A stretch of 14,955 bases of DNA from DATFQI01 sp035264365 (GTDB taxonomy: Bacteria > Actinomycetota > Thermoleophilia > Solirubrobacterales > Solirubrobacteraceae). Shown here one piece after another: positions 1-5,722 of the stretch; position 1 is the stretch's first letter, and the number at the start of each line of letters is the position of its first letter. A program made the translations under genes and the position numbers. The notes beneath the pieces are model-generated. The model saw nothing but the letters and a program-made list of their open reading frames with translations, was not told where the DNA came from and searched no databases. The stretch covers positions 1 through 14,955 of the forward strand of contig DATFQI010000111.1 in NCBI GenBank assembly GCA_035264365.1, read 5' to 3'.

Positions 1-96
1 ATCGGCGAGATCGACAACCCCGAGGTGCGCGAGGCGCCCTCGAAGTTCGCGCTGAAGGTCACCAAGCCCGCCTCGCCCGCCCACCGCGGCGAGTAG
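1..96 (+). CDS. C-terminal end of an unidentified protein (partial)
   Basis: Frame 1 is open from the first base to a TAG stop at 94-96 and gives 31 residues ending in PAHRGE. All 32 third codon positions, counting the stop, are G or C, which is the coding pattern of the rest of the window, so this is probably the 3' end of a real gene that begins upstream. The tail is rich in charged residues, Pro and Ala and carries no motif I recognise, so no function is proposed. It is followed by a GC-rich repeat cluster and then by the VOC-fold gene on the same strand, 111 nt away. Confidence 0.55.
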   Translation: MGEIDNPEVREAPSKFALKVTKPASPAHRGE

Positions 97-109
97 CTCG
101 GCTGGCTGT

Positions 110-178
110 CGCGCCGCGGGCGGAGCCCAGCTCTCGCGCGCCGCGAGCGTAGCCCGGCTGCCGCGCCGCGAGCGTAGC
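110..178. repeat. Three copies of a 17-bp GC-rich repeat
   Basis: The 17-mer CGCGCCGCGAGCGTAGC occurs exactly at 137-153 and 162-178. A diverged copy (CGCGCCGCGGGCGGAGC) lies at 110-126. The first and third copies are also preceded by GGCTG plus one base, so the repeat unit is nearer 25-27 bp. The cluster fills most of the 111-nt gap between the partial gene and the VOC gene. It has no obvious promoter or terminator shape. It could be a dispersed intergenic repeat of this genome; only a genome-wide search would tell. Confidence 0.7.
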
Positions 179-207
179 TCGCCCTGAGGCGGGGTAGGCG
201 ATCCGCC

Positions 208-606
208 GTGCGGCCGGCGTTCCTCGACCACATCACGGTGCTCGTCCGCGACCTGGCGGCGAGCCGGGCGTTCTACGAGGCCGCGCTGGCGCCGTTCGCC
301 GCGCGGGTCGTCGAGTACGGGCCGGACGAGATCGGCGTCGGGCCGGAGGGCAGCGAGGACCTGGGGCTCAAGCAGGGTGAGCCGGGCGCGCCGACCCACA
401 TCGCCTTCCTCGCGGCCGACCCGGCGACCGTCGACGCCTTCCACGCGGCCGCCCTGGAGGCCGGCGCCACCGACAACGGCCCTCCGGGGCGGCGGCCGCA
501 GTACGACGAGCGCTACTACGCGGCCTACGTGCTCGACCCGGACGGCAACAACGTGGAGGCGGTCTGCCACAACGGGCCCACGGACGCCGAGGCCGCCGAG
601 GGCTAG
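208..606 (+). CDS. VOC-fold (glyoxalase/bleomycin-resistance-like) protein
   Basis: A 132-residue single-module protein of the vicinal oxygen chelate fold. The usual layout is visible: strand one with LDHITVLVRDL (His8), the central THIAFLA strand (His64), and the C-terminal YVLDPDGNNVEAVCH block with Glu117. These three residues are the expected divalent-metal ligands. The length suits a one-domain VOC protein that dimerises to build two sites. Members include glyoxalase-like lyases, dioxygenases and resistance proteins, and the substrate cannot be told from sequence. The GTG start is chosen because the VOC domain begins five residues later; the ribosome site (GGCGGGG about 10 nt upstream) is mediocre. 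It is transcribed alone, towards the structured gap at 607-845. The acidic tail DAEAAEG is outside the domain. Confidence 0.85.
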   Translation: MRPAFLDHITVLVRDLAASRAFYEAALAPFAARVVEYGPDEIGVGPEGSEDLGLKQGEPGAPTHIAFLAADPATVDAFHAAALEAGATDNGPPGRRPQYDERYYAAYVLDPDGNNVEAVCHNGPTDAEAAEG

Positions 607-651
607 GGCGCCGGCCGCGTGCTTTGCAGGCGCCGGTGGCGTCGGGCGGCG

Positions 652-813
652 GCGCGGGGCGTGGTCAACGGCTTTTGGCTTGTAGGGAGGGGGAGTGGGC
701 CTCGGCTTCGTCGAGCGGTGGATAAGTCGGGCTGAGACCGACTAATCCACTCCTCGAGCCACCGGGAGCGAACCCCTCCCCCGTACAAGCCCCGCCGTTG
801 CCCACGCAGGCGC
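652..813. ncRNA. Candidate structured RNA: long rod with central bubble (6S-like shape), strand unknown
   Basis: Nested inverted repeats fill this convergent gap. Outer to inner pairings are 652-655/810-813, 659-664/802-807, 666-672/794-800 (CAACGGC/GCCGTTG), 677-684/784-791 (GGCTTGTA/TACAAGCC) and 685-692/773-780 (GGGAGGGG/CCCCTCCC). An apical hairpin, 718-730/738-750, has 12 pairs, one A-A mismatch and a GCTGAGA loop. Between the rod and the apical hairpin lie about 25 nt on the 5' side, holding a small CTCG/CGAG hairpin at 701-715, and 22 nt on the 3' side. Competing pairings exist: 693-698 with 747-752, and 716-721 with 759-764. I see no clear promoter on either strand and no known Rfam motif. 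Alternatives are a bidirectional terminator or a small palindromic mobile element. Confidence 0.45.
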
Positions 814-818
814 AACCC

Positions 819-839
819 GCAGACGCCCTCGGCGTCTGC
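819..839 (-). terminator. Hairpin just past the HD-GYP gene
   Basis: GCAGACGCC, loop CTC, GGCGTCTGC: a perfect 9-bp stem lying 6 nt beyond the stop codon of the HD-GYP gene on the minus strand. There is no T tract after it, as is common for hairpin terminators in high-GC actinobacteria. Position and stem quality support a role at the transcript end; activity is inferred. Confidence 0.5.
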
Positions 840-845
840 CGGCAA

Positions 846-2258
846 TCAGGCCTGGCGCGGCGCCGGGAGCGGCGCAGGGGCCGCGGGGGCGGCCTCGGGA
901 GCCGCGGTGAGCTCCCATGCGGGCTCGTCGGCGGCCTCGGCCTCCACGACGAGCTCGACGAGCGCCTCGACCACGGCGGGGCAGAACTGCGTGCCGGCGT
1001 GCTTCTGGAGCTCGCCGACGGCGACGGAGAGCGGGAGCGCCTTGCGGTAGGACCGGTCGGTGGTCATCGCGTTGAACGCGTCGCAGGCGGAGACGATGCA
1101 GGCCGCGAGCGGGATCTGCTCGCCCGCGAGGCCATCCGGGTACCCGCCGCCGTCCCAGCGCTCGTGCGAGGCGCGCACGACGAGGCCGACGTCCGCCAGC
1201 AGCCCGCCGACCTGGGCGAGCATGCGCTCGCCCTCGACGGTGTGGGTCTTCATGATCGCCCACTCCTCGTCGTCGAGCGGGCCGGGCTTGTTGATGATCT
1301 CGTCGGGCACGGCGATCTTGCCGATGTCGTGCAGCAGCGCGCCGAGCTCCGCGGTGCGGCGGGTGTCCTCGTCGAGGCCCATGCGCTCCGCCACGGAGAC
1401 CGTGAGCCCGACGACGTCCTCGGTGTGGCGGCCGGTGTATTCGTCGTCCTCCTCGAGCAGGTCGCGCAGCAGCAGCGCGGTGCCGCGGTAGGCGCGGCCG
1501 AGCTCCAGCGACTTGCGCATGCTGGCCTCACGCTCCAGCGAGAACGACAGCAGCAGGTACGCGAGCGGCAGCACCAGCAGCGAGGCGGCCGGCGCGTCCG
1601 TGGCGGCCAGGGCGGCCAGCAGGCCGATCGGGAACAGCAGCGCGTCGACGCGGTAGACCATCAGCATGTCGGGCAGCACGGAGCGCGGCGGGATCCCGTG
1701 CATCAGCCGCGAGCGCGTGAGCGTTGCCACGCCGTCGAACAGCAGGGCGGCGCCAAGCGCGAGCGCGTAAGCCGGCCAGTGGTGCCACTGCGCCTGCTGG
1801 ACGTCGAGCGCGATCAGCACGAGCGCCGGCCCGACGGCGAACCACGCGTCACCGACCGCGAGTGTGCTGCGGCCGAGTGGCGTTCGCCCGCGGAGCGCCT
1901 GACCGGCCGCCGTCAGCACGGTCGCCGCGGCCACGAGCAGCGGCACCAGCGGCGTCGGCAGCAGCAGGAGCATCGGGACGAAGACGATCTGCGTCGGCAC
2001 GGCGTAGCCGACATCGCCCCAGACCTCCACCGCGCCCACGAGCGCGTAGGCGCCGACGAACAGCAGTGCGAGCTCGAGCGAGAACGGCCGCGACGCGTCC
2101 GCGAAGACGGCGATCGCGATCGCGGCCATCAGGAACAGGCCCGCTTGCAGCAGGTTTCCTACGCGCTCGCGACGATCGAGCGCGCGGTTCTGACGCTCGA
2201 GCGACTCCTCCAGCAGGCGCTCTGCGCCGGCGTCCATGTGCGGGGTCGAATCGGACAT
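846..2258 (-). CDS. Membrane-anchored HD-GYP domain phosphodiesterase
   Basis: A 470-residue protein with an N-terminal membrane region and a C-terminal HD-GYP domain, the family that hydrolyses the second messenger cyclic di-GMP and sometimes other cyclic dinucleotides. Hydrophobic segments lie at about 36-53, 60-80, 89-115, 135-152, 162-178 and 205-238. The HD-GYP domain runs from about 255 to 440. It shows LLHDIGK with His310-Asp311, His339, HERWDGGGYPDGL with the GYP triad at 372-374, and DRSYRKALP further on, so the metal-binding residues appear intact. The membrane part matches no sensory domain I can name. An Ala/Pro-rich tail (450-470) follows. ATG at 2258 is used; a second ATG (Met8, 2237) is possible and neither has a good ribosome site. 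The gene diverges from the secreted-protein gene. Confidence 0.9.
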   Translation of the reverse strand: MSDSTPHMDAGAERLLEESLERQNRALDRRERVGNLLQAGLFLMAAIAIAVFADASRPFSLELALLFVGAYALVGAVEVWGDVGYAVPTQIVFVPMLLLLPTPLVPLLVAAATVLTAAGQALRGRTPLGRSTLAVGDAWFAVGPALVLIALDVQQAQWHHWPAYALALGAALLFDGVATLTRSRLMHGIPPRSVLPDMLMVYRVDALLFPIGLLAALAATDAPAASLLVLPLAYLLLSFSLEREASMRKSLELGRAYRGTALLLRDLLEEDDEYTGRHTEDVVGLTVSVAERMGLDEDTRRTAELGALLHDIGKIAVPDEIINKPGPLDDEEWAIMKTHTVEGERMLAQVGGLLADVGLVVRASHERWDGGGYPDGLAGEQIPLAACIVSACDAFNAMTTDRSYRKALPLSVAVGELQKHAGTQFCPAVVEALVELVVEAEAADEPAWELTAAPEAAPAAPAPLPAPRQA

Positions 2259-2266
2259 CCGTGCAG

Positions 2267-2297
2267 TTGCGCCGGAGTTCGACGCATGTCCTATCTA
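2267..2297 (+). promoter_or_regulatory. Weak promoter candidate for the secreted-protein gene
   Basis: TTGCGC (2267-2272), 19 nt, TATCTA (2292-2297) is the best -35/-10 pair I found in the 106-nt divergent gap 2259-2364. The spacer is long and the -10 lacks the final T. No convincing promoter was found for the HD-GYP gene on the other strand. Confidence 0.2.
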
Positions 2298-2364
2298 CTC
2301 GGCTTTCCGGGGCACCGACTTGAGACGTACCAACGAGTCGTCACGGACGAAGGGACTCACCAGG

Positions 2365-2994
2365 ATGTACCGCAAGCTAGGCCGCACGGTCGCGGCCGCA
2401 GTCATCGCCACGATCGCCTCAGCGGCGTTCGCCTCCACCGCCAACGCCGGTCTGCTCACCCAGTCCGCGACGAACTGCGTGGACGGGCCGATCACCCAGC
2501 CGTTCCAGCGCTTCGGTGACAGCAACAGCTACAAGCTGCTCGGCAACTTCGAGAGCGACGCCGCGACGTGGACGTTCAGCGGCGGAGCGAAGGTGGTGGC
2601 CGGCAACGAGTCCTACAAGGTCGGCGGCAGCACCCACGCCAAGTCCGTGCTGCTCCCGAGCGGCTCCAGCGCGGTCTCGCCGTTCACCTGCGTCGGGCTC
2701 GCAGAGCCGACCCTGCGGCTGTTCGCCAAGCGCAACAGCGCGCTGCTGGGCCTGGTCTCGACGCTCAACGTCCAGATCCAGGTGCAGACCAGCCTCGGGC
2801 TCTCGCTCTGGCTCCCGGTCCTGCCGGGCGACCTCGGCGGCAGCTCGTGGCACCCGACCGCGCAGATGCCGCTGATCGCGAACATCCTGCCGCTGTCGGC
2901 GTCGGACAAGACGCCCGTCCGGTTCCGGTTCACGCCGCTGCTGGGCGCCTGGCAGATCGACGACGTCTACGTCGACCCGTTCCGGACCCGCTAG
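2365..2994 (+). CDS. Secreted protein of unknown function
   Basis: A 209-residue exported protein. The start is taken at ATG 2365 because it gives a classical signal peptide: basic n-region (MYRKLGR), hydrophobic stretch 8-25 and an ANA cleavage site after residue 28. An upstream in-frame ATG at 2236 would add 43 residues before the signal and is unlikely. The mature part has two cysteines (38 and 109) that could form a disulfide, a run of alternating beta-type segments, WTFSGGAKVVAGNE near 69-82 and a closing WQIDDVYVDPF (197-206). The pattern resembles a beta-sandwich, perhaps ligand-binding, and I recall similar uncharacterised secreted proteins in Thermoleophilia; both statements are from memory. 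No catalytic motif is seen. Its stop overlaps that of aguB on the other strand. Confidence 0.8.
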   Translation: MYRKLGRTVAAAVIATIASAAFASTANAGLLTQSATNCVDGPITQPFQRFGDSNSYKLLGNFESDAATWTFSGGAKVVAGNESYKVGGSTHAKSVLLPSGSSAVSPFTCVGLAEPTLRLFAKRNSALLGLVSTLNVQIQVQTSLGLSLWLPVLPGDLGGSSWHPTAQMPLIANILPLSASDKTPVRFRFTPLLGAWQIDDVYVDPFRTR

Positions 2995-3935
2995 CCGGGC
3001 CTCACCGATTCCAGCAGCGCGGCGTACGTCTCCGGGCGCCGCGTCTGCAGGAACGGGAACAGCGCCAGCCAGTCGCGGCGCTGGTCCAGGTCGAGGTCGG
3101 CGACCAGCACGGCGGGCTCGTGCCGCGGTGCCTGGACGAGGACCCGGCCGTACGGGTCGGAGATGAAGGACGAGCCGTAGAAGCGCAGCGGCGGCTCGTC
3201 CCCGATCCGGTTGACGGCGACCATGAACGTGCCGTTGGCGATCCCGTTGCCGGTGATCACCCGCTCCCACAGCGGCTCCGTGTCGAAGTCGGGATGGTCG
3301 GGCTCCGAGCCGATCGCGGTCGGGTAGACGATCACCTCGGCGCCGCCGAGCGAGTACGCCCGCGCGAGCTCCGGGAACCACTGGTCCCAGCAGGTCGGGA
3401 AGCCGAACTGCCCCTCCCCCAGCTCGACGACCGGGTAGCCCTCGGCGTCGTCGCCCGGCCGGAAGTACTTGTCCTCGTAGTAGCCGGCGGTGACGGGGAT
3501 GTGCAGCTTGCGGGTGCGCGCCACCACCGTGCCGTCGGGCCCGACGACGATCGCGGTGTTGTAGCCCAGCTCGCCGTCCTCGGCGCGCTCGTAGAGCGAA
3601 CCGTGCACGTGGATGCCGTGCTGGGTCGCGCAGCGGGCGGCGAACTGCGTCGTGCGGCCGTCGGGGATCGGCTCGGCCATCGCCTCCGCGTCGCCGATCG
3701 CATCCGGCGTGACGGCGAAGTACGGGGAGAGCGTGAGCTCCTGCAGGCAGACGAGCTTCGCGCCCTCGCCCGCCGCCATCGCGATCCCCTCGGCGAGCGC
3801 CGCCTCGTGCTCGGCGGGATCCTCGTGCCAGCGCTGCTGCACGAGGCCGATCCGGAACGGGGCCCTGCTGGGCTCCTCGACGCGGGCGTGCGACACGGGC
3901 ACGGCACCGGTTGCGGTGATCAGCTGGGGGGCCAT
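2991..3935 (-). CDS. aguB: N-carbamoylputrescine amidase (nitrilase superfamily)
   Basis: A 314-residue carbon-nitrogen hydrolase. The catalytic triad is visible: Glu66 in CLQELTLSPYF, Lys143 in RKLHIP and Cys182 in FPTCWDQWFPE. The segment YYEDKYFRPGDD after the lysine and the WDQWFPE after the cysteine are typical of N-carbamoylputrescine amidases, which split N-carbamoylputrescine into putrescine, CO2 and ammonia, the second step of agmatine breakdown. About 25 extra residues precede the usual family start. ATG 3935 is kept because a TAGACT -10 box sits exactly 7 nt before it; a GTG a dozen codons in is the alternative. aguA lies 416 nt away on the same strand, with a STAS gene between them on the other strand. 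Other amide substrates cannot be excluded. Confidence 0.87.
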   Translation of the reverse strand: MAPQLITATGAVPVSHARVEEPSRAPFRIGLVQQRWHEDPAEHEAALAEGIAMAAGEGAKLVCLQELTLSPYFAVTPDAIGDAEAMAEPIPDGRTTQFAARCATQHGIHVHGSLYERAEDGELGYNTAIVVGPDGTVVARTRKLHIPVTAGYYEDKYFRPGDDAEGYPVVELGEGQFGFPTCWDQWFPELARAYSLGGAEVIVYPTAIGSEPDHPDFDTEPLWERVITGNGIANGTFMVAVNRIGDEPPLRFYGSSFISDPYGRVLVQAPRHEPAVLVADLDLDQRRDWLALFPFLQTRRPETYAALLESVRPG

Positions 3936-3942
3936 CGCGGCG

Positions 3943-3948
3943 AGTCTA
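3943..3948 (-). promoter_or_regulatory. -10 box of a probable leaderless aguB promoter
   Basis: On the minus strand TAGACT fits the actinobacterial TANNNT -10 pattern. Seven bases separate it from the A of the aguB ATG, which places the expected transcription start on the start codon. There is no recognisable -35 and no ribosome site, consistent with a leaderless message. Confidence 0.45.
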
Positions 3949-3953
3949 ACCCC

Positions 3954-3967
3954 GGGCGGCGCCGCCC
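3954..3967. promoter_or_regulatory. 14-bp perfect palindrome between the aguB and STAS genes
   Basis: GGGCGGC followed by its exact complement GCCGCCC, without a spacer, lies between the two outward-facing TAGACT boxes. It overlaps or abuts the -35 zones of both promoters and could be an operator for a dimeric regulator. GC-only palindromes also arise by chance in such DNA. Confidence 0.3.
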
Positions 3968-3982
3968 CGCCTTGCGGAGCAA

Positions 3983-3988
3983 TAGACT
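3983..3988 (+). promoter_or_regulatory. -10 box of a probable leaderless STAS-gene promoter
   Basis: TAGACT (TANNNT pattern) is followed by exactly 7 nt and then the GTG start at 3996. It mirrors the aguB box, with the same hexamer and the same distance. No -35 or ribosome site is evident. Confidence 0.45.
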
Positions 3989-3995
3989 ACGCCGG

Positions 3996-4346
3996 GTGGC
4001 CGAGGAGTTCCCGATCCCCGAGGCGTTCTCGGTGCGCACCGAGCAGCACGGCGAGTCGGCCGTGGTGGTGCCCACCGGGGAGCTCGACCTGGCGACGGCG
4101 CCCGCGCTCGAGGACGCGCTGGGACGCGCGTTCGAGGGCGGATCGGCGCGCGTGGTGCTCGACCTGCGCGAGCTCGAGTTCATCGACTCCAGCGGCCTAA
4201 GGACCCTGCTCACCGCGCGTCGGCGGGCCGACGAGTCGGAGGCCCAGTTCTCGCTCGTGGCCGGCCATCGCGGCCTCGAGCGCACGCTCGAGATCGCGGG
4301 CGTGCACAAGGTCTTCGACTGGACCCCCGCTGAAGAGCTTGCCTGA
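3996..4346 (+). CDS. STAS-domain anti-sigma factor antagonist
   Basis: A 116-residue protein that is one STAS domain of the SpoIIAA/RsbV type. These bind an anti-sigma-factor kinase and release its sigma factor; phosphorylation of a conserved serine switches them off. The hallmark segment LEFIDSSGLRTLL holds Asp64-Ser65-Ser66-Gly67, so the phosphorylatable serine is present. PTGELDLATAP (26-36), at the end of the second strand, is also typical. The GTG start follows a TAGACT box by 7 nt and gives the normal family length. No partner kinase or sigma factor is in the window, so the pathway it serves is unknown. It sits between aguB and aguA on the opposite strand, and its stop codon shares a hairpin with that of aguA. 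Confidence 0.9.
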   Translation: MAEEFPIPEAFSVRTEQHGESAVVVPTGELDLATAPALEDALGRAFEGGSARVVLDLRELEFIDSSGLRTLLTARRRADESEAQFSLVAGHRGLERTLEIAGVHKVFDWTPAEELA

Positions 4347-4357
4347 GCCGCTCAGGC
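4341..4357. terminator. Shared hairpin holding two convergent stop codons
   Basis: GCCTGAG, loop CCG, CTCAGGC forms a perfect 7-bp stem. The left arm contains the TGA stop of the STAS gene (4344-4346) and the right arm contains the complement of the aguA stop (4352-4354). It would form in both transcripts and could act as a compact bidirectional terminator. No T tract is present. Confidence 0.4.
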
Positions 4358-5338
4358 GGCCGGGACCTGCTGGGTGATGCAGTGCACCCCGCCGCCCCCG
4401 AGGGCGAGCGTGGTGCCCGAGACCGGGACCGCCTCGCGGCCCGGGTAGAGGCGCTGGAGCAGGGCCAGCGCGTCCGCGTCGGTCTCGGCGCCCGTCACCG
4501 GCACGATCAGCGCGCCGTTGGCGACGTAGTAGTTCACGTACGGGACCACCGTCGGCGGGCCGTCCCCGTCGAGCCGCGGGAGCACGTCGAGCTCGACGAC
4601 CTCCACGCCGGCGTCCGCGAGCCGGCGGGCGTTCTCCCGGCAGTGCTCGTAGTTGGGGTCGGCTTCGTCGGCGACCGTCTGCAGCAGCACCTTCCCGGGC
4701 TCGATCCAGGCGCAGATGTTGTCGACGTGGCCGTCGGTGTCGTCGTCCTCGACGAGGCCGAGCCCGAGCCAGACGACCCGCTCGACGCCGAGCGCCTCGC
4801 GCAGCCGCGCCTCGATCTGCTCGCGTGACAGCGCCGGGTTGCGGCTCGGGTGCAGCAGGCACTGCTCCGTCGTGATCAGCGTGCCCTCGCCGTCGACGGC
4901 GATCGAGCCGCCCTCGAGGATCAGGTCGCCGGCGTCCACGCGCTCCTCCCCCAGGTGCTCGAGCACGCGTACGCCGAAGGCCGCGTCGCGGTCGTAGGGG
5001 GAGAACTTCTCGCCCCAGGCGTTGAAGCCGAAGTGCACGCCGGCCCGGGAGCCGTCGCCGGTCACGAAGATCGGGCCGGAGTCGCGCGCCCAGGAGTCGT
5101 CGAGCGGGATCACGACGACGTCCACGTCACCGCGCACCGCGGCGCGCGCCTCGGCCTCCTGCGCCGGGTCGACCGCGAGCGTGACCGGCTCGAATGCGGC
5201 GATCGCGTTGACGACGGCGGCGTGCTCGGCCTTCGCGTCGGCGAAGCGCTCCTGCCACATCGCCTCGCGCGCCGGCCAGCAGACGATCGTGCGCTCGTGC
5301 GGCGCCCATTCCGCAGGCATCCGCATCGGCGAGCTCAC
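4352..5338 (-). CDS. aguA: Agmatine deiminase
   Basis: A 328-residue enzyme of the agmatine deiminase branch of the guanidino-group-modifying superfamily. It hydrolyses agmatine to N-carbamoylputrescine and ammonia. The expected residues are visible: MPAEWAPHERT at the N terminus, WARDSGP with Asp86, LEGGSI, DTDGHVDN with His204 and GGGGVHCITQQ with the nucleophile Cys320. Length is about normal for the family. The first start, GTG at 5338, overlaps the previous stop as GTGA; ATG codons at 5326 and 5320 would start at MRMPAEW, which is where many relatives begin, so the true start is uncertain by 4-6 residues. It is the last gene of the minus-strand amine operon, and AguB, coded beyond the STAS gene, would perform the next step. 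Confidence 0.92.
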   Translation of the reverse strand: MSSPMRMPAEWAPHERTIVCWPAREAMWQERFADAKAEHAAVVNAIAAFEPVTLAVDPAQEAEARAAVRGDVDVVVIPLDDSWARDSGPIFVTGDGSRAGVHFGFNAWGEKFSPYDRDAAFGVRVLEHLGEERVDAGDLILEGGSIAVDGEGTLITTEQCLLHPSRNPALSREQIEARLREALGVERVVWLGLGLVEDDDTDGHVDNICAWIEPGKVLLQTVADEADPNYEHCRENARRLADAGVEVVELDVLPRLDGDGPPTVVPYVNYYVANGALIVPVTGAETDADALALLQRLYPGREAVPVSGTTLALGGGGVHCITQQVPAA

Positions 5339-5709
5339 TTCGCGCGCAGCTTGCGCGTGCGCGAGCGCTCCTCCTGGCGCTCGACCACGCTCTGGATCAG
5401 CTTCAGGATCTCCACCGGCCCCGTCGCCTTGACGTGTCCGGACTCGAATGCCTCGCGCCAGTGGCGGATCTTGCCCTCCTTGGCGAGCTCGTTGAAGTGC
5501 GAGCGCGGCACCGACAGGCGGACCTTCGCGTCGGACGCGATGTCGCGCGTGATCTTGGGCCCGGGGACCTGGACGCGGAACAGCTGGATGTCGCCCCGTC
5601 CGCGCAGCTCGAGCTCGATCACGAGCTTGAGCTTCTGGAGCGCGGGGACCTCCTTCTGGATCGAGGCCACCGCCTCCTCGATGAGCACCTTGGTGTCCGC
5701 GGTCGACAT
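5335..5709 (-). CDS. Small SCP2-like protein, function unknown
   Basis: A 124-residue soluble protein. Residues 40-110 (IQLFRVQVPGP, then AKVRLSVPRSHFNELAKEGK, then SGHVKATGPVEILKLIQSV) follow the pattern of SCP2 sterol-carrier-like domains: a beta strand pair, a short helix with a DF/HF-type turn, and a closing G-x-(V/I)-x-x-x-G-x strand before the last helix. Such domains bind hydrophobic ligands, often as an accessory to an enzyme. The match is from memory and moderate. A basic tail (RSRTRKLRAK) follows. It starts 13 nt after the flavoprotein stop and ends overlapping aguA, so it is in the operon, but no role in amine breakdown is evident. No strong ribosome site precedes the ATG. Confidence 0.6.
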   Translation of the reverse strand: MSTADTKVLIEEAVASIQKEVPALQKLKLVIELELRGRGDIQLFRVQVPGPKITRDIASDAKVRLSVPRSHFNELAKEGKIRHWREAFESGHVKATGPVEILKLIQSVVERQEERSRTRKLRAK

Positions 5710-5722
5710 TCGGCGTGCGATC

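Noticed and set aside
718..750. CTGAGA motif suggesting a TPP riboswitch
   Set aside because: It is only the loop of a perfect-looking hairpin. The other THI-box segments are missing and no thiamine gene follows.
2236..2364. N-terminal extension of the secreted protein from ATG 2236
   Set aside because: It would place 43 residues before a textbook signal peptide and overlap the HD-GYP start region; ATG 2365 is preferred.
2568..3995. Long plus-strand open frame upstream of the STAS domain
   Set aside because: It overlaps the secreted-protein gene in another frame and is antisense to aguB. Only the part from 3996 has domain homology.
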